A stretch of DNA of 19,726 nucleotides from DATFNV01 sp035266225 (GTDB lineage Bacteria; Planctomycetota; Planctomycetia; Gemmatales; Gemmataceae). Location: contig DATFNV010000075.1 in the NCBI GenBank assembly GCA_035266225.1, positions 1 through 19,726 of the forward strand, given 5' to 3'. Every line of letters starts with the position of its first letter. Position 1 is the stretch's first letter. The position numbers and the translations under genes are program-made. Under the pieces are notes generated by a model. It saw only the letters and a program-made list of their open reading frames with translations. It did not search any database and was not told where the DNA came from. Positions 6,574-14,083 of the stretch are shown piece by piece.

Positions 6574-8685
6574 TTACTTCTTTCCCGTCAGTTCCTTGGC
6601 CAGCTCCGGGGCGTCGTACACCTTGCGCAGCGCCTCGACAATGCCGCGGGCATCGACGGCCACCGCCCGCGCCTGGGTGTCAGTGTAGGCGAAGTCCGCC
6701 GGCAGCGACTGAATGTTACCGTCGAAGATCAAGCCGACGACCTCGCCTTTCCTGTTCACGACGGGGCTGCCCGAGTTGCCGCCGATGATGTCCGCCGTGC
6801 AGATGAAGTTGTAGGGCGTCCGCGCGTCGATCTTTTCCTTACGATCGAGGAAGCGCTTCGGCAGGACGAACGGCTCCCGATGGCCGTGCTCCGCGGCGTG
6901 GGCGAAGGCCCCTCCGAGGGTCGTGAACGGCCCGACCTTGCGGCCGTTCTCCTCGTAACCCTTGACGGTGCCGAAGGCCAGCCGCAAGGTGAAAGTCGCG
7001 TCGGGGTACTGGTCCTTGCCCTTGAGGGCGAAAATGGCCTTGCTGATCTTGGCGTAAGCCTGCGTCTGCGGCTCCTCGACCTTCTCCTCGTACTGCTTGC
7101 GCATGTCGCGCGACGGGCCATCGATGAGCCGGGCCAACCGGATCATCGGGTCGTCCGACTCCTCGACGGCCTGCTTGCCACCATCGAAGAGCGCTTTGCG
7201 CGCCGCCACGTCGCGCAGCTTCGTCCCCTTGACCAGCTCGGCGGCGCGGGCCTGCGGCGACTTGCCGGCGAGGACCGCTTTGACCGGTTCGGCGTCGCCT
7301 CCGGCGACCTCGGCCAACAGGCTCAGCGAGTCGGCCAGTTTCAGCGTCTCGAAGTCCTCGTAGATCGGCGCCTCGGAAAAGAGGAGCTGCTTCAGCGAGG
7401 GCAGGTTGGACTCGCGGTACTCGCGCAGGCGTTCGGCGTTGGGCTTCTCCTTCTCGTCGGCGTGGCGCACCAGCGTTCGGGCGATGCTGAACAACTCGCT
7501 GTTGAAGGCCCACGGGGCGCCGAGGCCGCGACCGGCCCCCTCGAAGAGCTGATAAGGGTGATACAACTTCCGCTGCGCCTTGACCGACTCCTCCACCTGC
7601 TCCCAGGCGTCGCCGTACTGCTTCTTCAGGTCGGCGTCCTTCTCGACGGCGGCGCGCAGCGCCTTCTCGTCGGCCCGCTTCTTCTCCAGCACGGCCGGGT
7701 CTTGCAGGCCGGCCACCATGCCCACGAGCAGCTTGCGGCTGTTCTGGACGCGCAGCAAATCGGCCTGGGCCCGCCGCGCGTTCTCCTCGTCGCGGTCGGC
7801 CCAGCTCTTGAACGTCACCTCGCGGCGGCGCATCAGGTTGAGGAACAGCGGATAATTCGCGTCGCGGAACAATTCGAGATGCCCCACCGTATTCAGGCGG
7901 CTGGTGCGCCCCGGGTGGCCGCTGACGAAGACCAGGTCGTCCTCCTTCGCGCCCGCCTGGCTCCAACTCAGGTGGTACACGACCTGGGCCGGCTTGCCGT
8001 CCTCGTAGACGCGGAAGAAACAGACGTCGAGGCAGTAGCGCGGGAACTCGAAGTTGTCCGGGTCGCCGCCGAAGTGGGCGGCCTCGGCCTGGGGGGCGAA
8101 GACCAGGCGTACGTCGGTGTACTTCTTGTAGGTGTACAGGTGGTACTGGCCGCCCTGGTAGAGCGTCACCACGTCGGCGCGGATGCCGGCCTTGTCGTCG
8201 GAAGCCTTCTTCTCAAGGGTGTTCATCGCGGCCCGGCGGGCCTTTTCCGCTTCGGCGGGGCTCATGTCCGGCTTGACCGCGGCCTGGACCTTGTCGGTGA
8301 CGTCCTCGATCCCCTGAAGCACGACCAGCTCCATGTCGTGGCACTTCAACTCGTCGGCCGGGGTCTTCGCGAGGAAGCCGTCGCGGACGAGGTTGCGCTC
8401 CTTGGTGGCGAGCTTGCTGAGGGCACCGCGGCCGACGTGCTGGTTGGTCATCACCAGGCCGGCCGGCGAGACGAAGCTGCCGGAGCCGCCGGGGAAGCGG
8501 ACCGACGACTTCTGGAGGTGCTCGAACCATTTGCCGTCGGGCTCGAAGCCGTACCTCTCCTGCAGCGCCTTGAGCGGCGGGGCGGAGTACAAGTACATGC
8601 CCTCGTCGGCAGGCGCGGTCGCTACCAAAGCGACAAGGAAGGCGAGGGTGGAGAGGACGGCCACGGGGAAGCGCCGGGTTGTCAT
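6574..8685 (-). CDS. S46 family dipeptidyl-peptidase, paralogue B (DPP7-like)
   Basis: A 703-residue exported S46 serine peptidase and the upstream member of the tandem pair. The signal peptide runs MTTRRFPVAVLSTLAFLVAL to about VATAPA, then DEGMYLYSAPP. Triad residues are His83 (MTNQHVG), Asp220 (PRYCLDVCFFRVY) and Ser638 (IIGGNSGSPV). Gly656 at the specificity position (FDGN) again suggests a DPP7-like preference for hydrophobic P1 residues. Large blocks match paralogue A, such as YTYKKYTDVRLVFAP, GGDPDNFE and VFVSGHPGRT, so the pair arose by duplication. The middle third differs more, which could reflect different substrate pockets. The ATG at 8685 has AAGGAG 7 nt upstream, and that SD sits in the loop of a small hairpin (8686-8716). 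Confidence 0.94.
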   Translation of the reverse strand: MTTRRFPVAVLSTLAFLVALVATAPADEGMYLYSAPPLKALQERYGFEPDGKWFEHLQKSSVRFPGGSGSFVSPAGLVMTNQHVGRGALSKLATKERNLVRDGFLAKTPADELKCHDMELVVLQGIEDVTDKVQAAVKPDMSPAEAEKARRAAMNTLEKKASDDKAGIRADVVTLYQGGQYHLYTYKKYTDVRLVFAPQAEAAHFGGDPDNFEFPRYCLDVCFFRVYEDGKPAQVVYHLSWSQAGAKEDDLVFVSGHPGRTSRLNTVGHLELFRDANYPLFLNLMRRREVTFKSWADRDEENARRAQADLLRVQNSRKLLVGMVAGLQDPAVLEKKRADEKALRAAVEKDADLKKQYGDAWEQVEESVKAQRKLYHPYQLFEGAGRGLGAPWAFNSELFSIARTLVRHADEKEKPNAERLREYRESNLPSLKQLLFSEAPIYEDFETLKLADSLSLLAEVAGGDAEPVKAVLAGKSPQARAAELVKGTKLRDVAARKALFDGGKQAVEESDDPMIRLARLIDGPSRDMRKQYEEKVEEPQTQAYAKISKAIFALKGKDQYPDATFTLRLAFGTVKGYEENGRKVGPFTTLGGAFAHAAEHGHREPFVLPKRFLDRKEKIDARTPYNFICTADIIGGNSGSPVVNRKGEVVGLIFDGNIQSLPADFAYTDTQARAVAVDARGIVEALRKVYDAPELAKELTGKK

Positions 8686-8716
8686 ACGGTGTCTCCTTCG
8701 CAGGGGGTGACACCGT
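8686..8716 (-). promoter_or_regulatory. Hairpin presenting the ribosome binding site of S46 paralogue B
   Basis: In the mRNA sense (minus strand), ACGGTGTC (8716-8709) can pair perfectly with GACACCGT (8693-8686). The 15-nt loop contains AAGGA of the Shine-Dalgarno sequence, and the ATG (8685-8683) follows the stem at once. Such a stem would hold the SD open in the loop while placing the start codon at the stem edge, so it could tune translation or be a protein binding site. Function is inferred from position only. Confidence 0.45.
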
Positions 8717-8792
8717 GGACTCTATGAACGCGGAGGGGCCGTCGCCAGATTCCTCGTTTCGCGAATCGATGAATCGAGGGCGGCCGCCAAAC

Positions 8793-9146
8793 TTAGCACA
8801 TGGTCATTTCGGAGGGGGTCGAGCCGAGGTGCAGGGTGCCCAGGTCGTGTCCCGACAGGATCACCACGCGGAAGCTGAGCGGGCCAAAGCGCACCTCGTC
8901 GCCGTGGTGGATCGGCGTCAGAAAGTTGGCCGGGTGGCCGTTGACGAATGTTCCGTTGAGCGATTCCAGGTCGAGAAGAAAGACCTCGCCGTCGCGGTGA
9001 ATGAAACGGCAGTGGCGACGCGATATGAAACCGAGGGGGAGACAAATGTCGCATTCATTCCCTCGACCCACAGTCATCGGAAAGTGGTCGAGGTAGAGGT
9101 CACCCACGACGGTCGAGGTCCAGGTAGTTTGAAGACGGAGCCGCAT
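8793..9146 (-). CDS. Small stand-alone FHA domain protein
   Basis: A 117-residue protein that is almost entirely one forkhead-associated domain, a phosphothreonine-binding module. The FHA signatures are in order: GRGNECDICLP (27-37, with the Gly-Arg), ISRRHCRF (41-48, with Ser and His of the SxxH motif) and SLNGTFVNG (62-70). A strand-rich tail (GDEVRFGPLSFRVV) completes the fold. No kinase or membrane segment is attached, so it would act as an adaptor for a Ser/Thr kinase encoded elsewhere; this is inferred. I chose the ATG at 9146, which has AAGGA 8-9 nt upstream. A TTG at 9185 would add 13 residues outside the domain. It is divergent from the helicase gene, with about 290 bp of non-coding sequence between them in which I see no clear promoter. 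Confidence 0.85.
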   Translation of the reverse strand: MRLRLQTTWTSTVVGDLYLDHFPMTVGRGNECDICLPLGFISRRHCRFIHRDGEVFLLDLESLNGTFVNGHPANFLTPIHHGDEVRFGPLSFRVVILSGHDLGTLHLGSTPSEMTMC

Positions 9147-9437
9147 AACTCTTATCCTTCTCCCCGGCGAATCAGGCTGCTCCAAGCGAGCAGCGTTGGC
9201 CGGGCTGTTATTGGAAAGTGCATTTCCCGTGCCGGTTCAGCATCAAGGGCGATCTCATCCAGTAAGTGTTTAATTCCCAGGGACTTGTGACATGAGCTTT
9301 CCAGGGGAACGGCAAGCCGACGAATGTTGAACCTCGGCTGATGTTCGTCCGCCTCCGCTCGAAAATCCATCGACAGAACTGGAGCCTTCTGTTGCCCGCG
9401 CGGCGCCCCGGCGAGCGCAATCCCTACAATCCTCCTC

Positions 9438-11999
9438 ATGGCAGCGGACGCCCTTCCCCTTCTGGAATACCTCGACCTGCCGCCGTCCCCCGCAACCTTC
9501 GTGGGAATCTTGCCGGGGCCGGTGCGGCTCTGGCTGGCGGACCAGGTCGGCCAGCCGACGCCGGCGCAGTGCCTCGCCTGGCCGACCCTCGCGGCCGGGA
9601 AGCACCTTCTTCTCTGCGCCCCGACCGGCGGCGGCAAGACCCTCGCCGCGTTCCTGCCGCTCCTTGGCGAGCTGCTCACGGGCCCGCTGGTCCCCGGGGT
9701 GCGCTGCCTCTACCTCGCCCCGCTGAAGGCCCTGGGCAACGACGCCCGCAAGAACCTGCGCGCCCACATCGACGGCATCCGTCGCTTCCCCCTGGAAGGG
9801 TTCGGCAACGTCCGCGTCGGCCTGCGGACCGGCGACACCTCGGCCCGCGTTCGGCAGGAACAGCGACTGGCCCCCCCCGAAATCCTCCTGACCACGCCGG
9901 AAAGTCTTGCCGTCTTGCTCAGTCAGGAATGGGCGGTCGAGATGTTCGCCAACCTGCGCTGGGTGATCGTGGATGAGGTTCACGCCCTCGCGGCCGGCAA
10001 GCGGGGTTGCGACCTGAGCCTGAGCCTGGAACGCCTCACGCACCTCGTCGGCGGCGAGTTGCAGCGCGTCGGCCTGTCCGCGACCTGCGCGCCGGCCGCT
10101 GAGGCGGCGTCGTTCCTGGTCGGGGTTGAGCGTCCCTGCGTCGTCGCCCGGGTCCCCGAGACGGCGCGGTTGGAGCTGACCGTCGAGCCGCTCGCGGAGG
10201 GGACCGGTTTCCTGGCCGCACTGGTCACGCGCCTGGAGGGCGAGCTGCGCGGCAACCGCAGCACGCTGATCTTCGCGAACACGCGCAGCCTGGCGGAGCG
10301 CCTGTCGTGGGCCCTGCGCCGCCGCTTCCCCGAATGGGTCGATGAGATTGCCGTGCATCACTCGAGCCTGGCGCCCAAGCGCCGTCGGGTGGTGGAGCGC
10401 GGCTTGAAGCACGGCGAGTTGCGGGCGGTGGTCAGCAGCGCGAGCCTGGAGTTGGGGATCGACGTCGGCAGCGTGGACGGTGTGGTGCTGGTCCATCCGC
10501 CGGGCGACGTGGTGCGGCTGCTGCAGCGCGTCGGCCGGTCGGGGCACGGGCCGGGGCGGCCGAAGCGCGGCCTGGTGCTCACCGCGAGCGCCGGCGAACT
10601 GCTGGAGGCGGCGGTGACGGCGGCGGCGACGCGCTCGGCGCAGTACGAGCCGTTATGCGTGCCGGCGCACCCGCTGGACGTCCTGTGCCAGCAGCTGCTC
10701 GGCATGGCGGCGGCGCGGTCGTGGACGGCCGACGAGGCATTCACCCTGGTGCGGCGCGGCCACCCTTACCGCGACTTGACCCGCGACGACTTCGACGCCT
10801 GCCTGGACTACCTGTCCGGCCGCCGCCGCGAAAAGGGGTCGGGAGTCGTTTCCCCCTGGCTGCCGGCGCGCCTCTCCTGGCACGGCGACGAGTTCCGCAT
10901 TTGCGATCAGCGCACGGCGAAGTTGCTCCGCCGCAACGTCGGCACCATCCTCGCCGAGACGACGCGCCCCGTCGTCGTGGGCACGGACGGTGAAAATAGC
11001 AAATTGATCGGCGAAGTCGAGGAACCCTTCGCGGAGCGTCTCAACCCGGGCGACCGCTTCCTGCTCGACGGCCGCTGCCTGGAGCACCGCCGCGACGACG
11101 GCCGGGCGCTGCTCGTCGAGGAGGTCGTCGGCCGGCCGGTGGTGCCGCGCTGGGGGGCCGACGGCCGGCCCCTGTCGGCGGAACTGGCCCGGCGCCTGTA
11201 CCTGCTGCGCGTCCGGGCGGGGGAAGCGCTGCGCTGCGGCGGCGCGGCGCTGGCGGCGCTGCTGCGCGACGACTGCGGCCTGGGCGACGGCGCGGCCGCG
11301 GTGCTGGTGGCCCACTTCGAGCGGCAGGAGTGCGCCAGCGAGATCCCCGACGCGGCGACGTGCCTGATCGAGGTAGTGCCGCGCCAGGAGGCGGCCGACC
11401 ACTACCTGCACACGCCGCTCAACCGGGCCGGCAACGACGCCCTGGCGCGCGTCGCGGTGCTGCGCCTGGCGCGCGACCACGGCCGGCCGGCGCAGTCGCT
11501 CGTCACCGACCTGGGATTCATGGTGTCGGTCGCGGGCGCCGAGGTCGGCCCGGACGACTGGCGGCGCCTGCTGGCGGTCGCGGGATTCGACGCCGAGCTG
11601 TCCGAGGCGCTGCGCGACAGCGCCGCCTTGCGGGCGCGCTTCCAGCGCGTGGCCCTCACGGGGCTGATGCTGCTGCGCAACCCGCTGGGGCGGAAGCCGC
11701 GCGTCGGCGGCCGCGACTGGGGCGAACGGCGGCTGTTCGACAAGGTGCGCCGCGGCGACCCCGACTTCGTGCTGCTGCGCCAGGCCGAGCGCGAGGTGCG
11801 CCGCGACGTCTGCGACGGCCCGGCGGCGCGGCAGTTCGCCGAGGAGCTGCCGCGCTGGGCCGTGCGCTGCCGGCGCCTGGCGCGCATTTCGCCCTTTGTG
11901 GAGGGATGGGGGCCGGTGAGCCCGGGGCCGGCGGAAGAGGTCACGTCGCCCGACGAGGCGCTACGCCGGCTGCACGCGGCCCTGATGGGGGCGCCGTGA
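9438..11999 (+). CDS. Lhr-like DEXH-box helicase, ligase-associated DNA damage response type
   Basis: An 853-residue SF2 helicase. N-terminal RecA domain: Q-motif region QPTPAQ (39-44), Walker A APTGGGKT (61-68), LAPLKAL (93-99), TTPESLAVLL (152-161), Walker B DEVH (179-182) and SAT (214-216). Second RecA domain: LIFANTRSLAERL (277-289), the ELGID stretch (338-342) and arginine finger motif QRVGRSGH (363-370). The remaining ~480 residues match the Lhr-core winged-helix/beta-barrel layout. Lhr proteins move 3'-5' on single-stranded DNA and unwind DNA-RNA or DNA duplexes. The size, and the overlapping PdeM-like gene, point to the ligase-associated subtype rather than the ~1500-residue E. coli Lhr. 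The stop overlaps the next ATG by one base (TGATG), implying coupling. No good SD precedes the ATG at 9438. Confidence 0.92.
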   Translation: MAADALPLLEYLDLPPSPATFVGILPGPVRLWLADQVGQPTPAQCLAWPTLAAGKHLLLCAPTGGGKTLAAFLPLLGELLTGPLVPGVRCLYLAPLKALGNDARKNLRAHIDGIRRFPLEGFGNVRVGLRTGDTSARVRQEQRLAPPEILLTTPESLAVLLSQEWAVEMFANLRWVIVDEVHALAAGKRGCDLSLSLERLTHLVGGELQRVGLSATCAPAAEAASFLVGVERPCVVARVPETARLELTVEPLAEGTGFLAALVTRLEGELRGNRSTLIFANTRSLAERLSWALRRRFPEWVDEIAVHHSSLAPKRRRVVERGLKHGELRAVVSSASLELGIDVGSVDGVVLVHPPGDVVRLLQRVGRSGHGPGRPKRGLVLTASAGELLEAAVTAAATRSAQYEPLCVPAHPLDVLCQQLLGMAAARSWTADEAFTLVRRGHPYRDLTRDDFDACLDYLSGRRREKGSGVVSPWLPARLSWHGDEFRICDQRTAKLLRRNVGTILAETTRPVVVGTDGENSKLIGEVEEPFAERLNPGDRFLLDGRCLEHRRDDGRALLVEEVVGRPVVPRWGADGRPLSAELARRLYLLRVRAGEALRCGGAALAALLRDDCGLGDGAAAVLVAHFERQECASEIPDAATCLIEVVPRQEAADHYLHTPLNRAGNDALARVAVLRLARDHGRPAQSLVTDLGFMVSVAGAEVGPDDWRRLLAVAGFDAELSEALRDSAALRARFQRVALTGLMLLRNPLGRKPRVGGRDWGERRLFDKVRRGDPDFVLLRQAEREVRRDVCDGPAARQFAEELPRWAVRCRRLARISPFVEGWGPVSPGPAEEVTSPDEALRRLHAALMGAP

Positions 12000-12664
12000 T
12001 GCTCGTCCATTCCGACTGGCTACTGACCCCCGAGCGCGTCGCCGTCCACGTCCCCACGGCGACTGCGGTCGCCGCCGACCTGCACCTGGGCTACGACCAG
12101 GCCCGGCAGCGCCGCGGCGAGGCCGTCCCGCTGGCCGGCCTCGACGACCTGCTGCACGCCCTCGCCGTGCTGGTGCCGCGGCACGGCCTGCGCCGCCTCG
12201 TCATCGCCGGCGACCTGGTCGAGGACGCGGCCGGCTGGGCCCTGGTACACGACCTGCTGCGCTGGCTGGGCGAGCACGACCTGGAGCTGGCGGGGATCGT
12301 GCCGGGCAACCACGACCGCGGCTTCGCCCGTGCCGGGCTCTCGTTGCCGCTTTGCCCGGACGGGGTGCGCCTGGGGGAATGGCTCGTGATCCACGGCGAC
12401 GGCACGCTGCCGCCCGGCCGGCTGATCCTGGGACATTTCCATCCGTGTTTGCGCTGGAGCAGCCGCGTCAAGGCCCCCTGCTACCTGATCGGCGACGAGC
12501 GGATCGTGCTGCCGGCGTTCTCACCCGACGCGGCTGGGGTCAACGTCCTTGCGGGGCGGCGCTGGCGCGGCTATCGGTGTGCCGCCGTCGCCGGCGACCG
12601 CGTGCTCGACTTCGGCGAGGTGAGCCGATTGGCCGCGCTCCCCTTCGGGTCGCGGCGAGCCTAG
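11999..12664 (+). CDS. pdeM: PdeM-like metallophosphoesterase (ligase-associated DNA damage response endonuclease)
   Basis: A 221-residue calcineurin-like phosphoesterase. Metal-binding motifs appear in order: ADLHLGYD (26-33), GDLVED (71-76), GNHDRG (103-108), HGDG (132-135) and GHFHP (145-149). Together these supply the ligands of a two-metal centre. In the PdeM family this enzyme cuts nucleic acid phosphodiesters and is encoded with an Lhr-type helicase, an exonuclease and an ATP-dependent DNA ligase. Here only the helicase partner is adjacent; its TGA overlaps this ATG by one base. No signal peptide is present. The aminotransferase starts 32 bp later and may be in the same transcript. Confidence 0.87.
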   Translation: MLVHSDWLLTPERVAVHVPTATAVAADLHLGYDQARQRRGEAVPLAGLDDLLHALAVLVPRHGLRRLVIAGDLVEDAAGWALVHDLLRWLGEHDLELAGIVPGNHDRGFARAGLSLPLCPDGVRLGEWLVIHGDGTLPPGRLILGHFHPCLRWSSRVKAPCYLIGDERIVLPAFSPDAAGVNVLAGRRWRGYRCAAVAGDRVLDFGEVSRLAALPFGSRRA

Positions 12665-12696
12665 AATACAGTTTTCCCTCGCCGGAGAGCACATCA

Positions 12697-13815
12697 ATGC
12701 CGTCCCCCGCCGACCGCTGGATCGCCGACCGCATGAGTCACATTGAATCATCCGGGATCCGCAAAGTCTTCGAGTTGGCCCGCAGCCTGAAGGATCCCGT
12801 CAACCTCAGCATCGGCCAACCACACTTCGACGTGCCCGAGCCCGTCAAGGCGGCCGCCAAGGACGCCATCGACCGCGGACTCAACGCCTACACCGTCACG
12901 CAGGGCATCCCCGAGTTGCGCGCCCGTATCGCCGACGACCTGCGCCGGCAGTACGGCCACGCCGACCGCGAGGTCTTCATCACCAGCGGCACCAGCGGCG
13001 GCATCGTCCTGGCCCTGATGTGTACCGTGAACCCCGGCGACGAGGTCATCGTCTTCGACCCCTACTTCGTCATGTACCCGCACCTCATCCATCTCGCCGG
13101 CGGGACGCCGAAGTACGTCAGCACCTACCCGGACTTCCGCATCGACGTGGACCGCGTCCGCGCCGCCGTCACGCCGCGCACCAAGGCCATCCTGGTCAAC
13201 AGCCCCGCCAACCCCACCGGGGCCACCGCCGACGCCGGCCACCTGCGCGACCTGGCCAGGTTGGCCCGGGAAAAGAACGTGCTGCTCATCAGTGACGAGA
13301 TTTACCGGACCTTCTGCTACGACGAGCCGTTCGCCAGCCCGGCCGTGTACAACGAGGACGTGCTGGTCATCGACGGCTTCAGCAAGTCGCACGGCATGAC
13401 CGGCTGGCGCCTCGGCTTCGCCCACGGGCCGGGCCGACTCATCCAGGAGATGATCAAGCTGCAGCAGTTCACCTTCGTGTGCGCCCCAAGTGTCGTGCAA
13501 TGGGCCGGCGTCACGGCCTGGGACACCGACGTGTCCGGCCACGTCGCCGACTACCGCCGCAAGCGCGACCGGATCGTCGCGGGGCTGAAGGACCGTTTCG
13601 AGATGGTCAAACCGGGCGGGGCGTTCTACGTCTTCCCCAAGGCGCCGTGGGGCAGCGGCAGCGAGTTCGTCGCCGAGGCCATCCGCAATTCGCTGCTGGT
13701 CATCCCGGGGAACGTGTTCAGCCGCCAGGACACGCACTTCCGCATCAGCTACGCCGCCGAGGACCGTACTATCGACCGGGGGATCGAAATCCTGAATCGA
13801 CTGGCGCGGCGCTAA
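12697..13815 (+). CDS. PLP-dependent class I aminotransferase (aspartate aminotransferase-like)
   Basis: A 372-residue fold-type I aminotransferase. Visible features are NLSIGQPHFDVP (36-47), the substrate/phosphate region FITSGTSGGI (94-103), NSPANPTGA (168-176, Asn172), LISDEIY (197-203, Asp200 to the PLP ring nitrogen), the Schiff-base lysine in GFSKSHGMTGWRLG (227-240, Lys230) and a C-terminal FRISYA whose Arg should bind the substrate carboxylate. The family transfers amino groups between amino acids and 2-oxo acids; exact substrate cannot be told from sequence. GGAGAG lies about 7 nt before the ATG at 12697. It follows pdeM by 32 bp on the same strand, with no terminator visible between them, so cotranscription is possible though a functional link is not evident. 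Confidence 0.93.
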   Translation: MPSPADRWIADRMSHIESSGIRKVFELARSLKDPVNLSIGQPHFDVPEPVKAAAKDAIDRGLNAYTVTQGIPELRARIADDLRRQYGHADREVFITSGTSGGIVLALMCTVNPGDEVIVFDPYFVMYPHLIHLAGGTPKYVSTYPDFRIDVDRVRAAVTPRTKAILVNSPANPTGATADAGHLRDLARLAREKNVLLISDEIYRTFCYDEPFASPAVYNEDVLVIDGFSKSHGMTGWRLGFAHGPGRLIQEMIKLQQFTFVCAPSVVQWAGVTAWDTDVSGHVADYRRKRDRIVAGLKDRFEMVKPGGAFYVFPKAPWGSGSEFVAEAIRNSLLVIPGNVFSRQDTHFRISYAAEDRTIDRGIEILNRLARR

Positions 13816-13841
13816 GAATAAGAAACTGTCTCAAAAACCCT

Positions 13842-13877
13842 CTTGCGGCTTCGCAGGCAAGATTGCGAAGCCGCAAG
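13842..13877. repeat. Dispersed palindromic repeat, copy 2
   Basis: CTTGCGGCTTCGCA (13842-13855) is inverted at 13864-13877 around an 8-nt loop GGCAAGAT. Read on the minus strand it matches copy 1 (4306-4349) across the stem and most of the loop (ATCTTGCC versus ATCATTCC). It lies 26 bp after the aminotransferase stop. Relative to the upstream gene, both copies have the same orientation. No T tract follows. Confidence 0.9.
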
Positions 13878-14083
13878 CGGCGGATCTGTGCGCCCGTATC
13901 GTAACGGTCGGGGCAGTCAGGGTTGACTGGCTCAGAATGTAAGTCACAATGAAGGCTGAATGGGGTCCGCCCTTCCCTGGGGCGGGTGGGAGAGTTCGCC
14001 GGCGCGGTTGGAGCCTCATGCCTGCCACACCTGCCTGCACACGATTTCAAGCGATCCCTTCACGACTGAAAGGACCCAAGTTC

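Noticed and set aside
6880..8727. Long plus-strand open frame opposite S46 paralogue B
   Set aside because: Same kind of antisense shadow; its composition resembles the shadow over paralogue A because the two genes are homologous.
9152..9679. Minus-strand frame across the gap between FHA and helicase genes
   Set aside because: Runs antisense into the helicase start and Walker A region; no domain and no SD.
13915..13932. Small hairpin CAGTCA-GGGT-TGACTG
   Set aside because: A stem of only 6 bp without T tract; such matches are expected by chance.
13923..13951. Possible promoter with TTGACT at 13923 before the pseudocaspase-S41 gene
   Set aside because: The -35-like hexamer is good, but the hexamer 17 bp later (ACAATG) is a poor -10. 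Not enough to call.
13949..14083. N-terminal extension of the pseudocaspase-S41 protein
   Set aside because: It would bury the signal peptide, whereas the ATG at 14084 has AAAGGA at good spacing.
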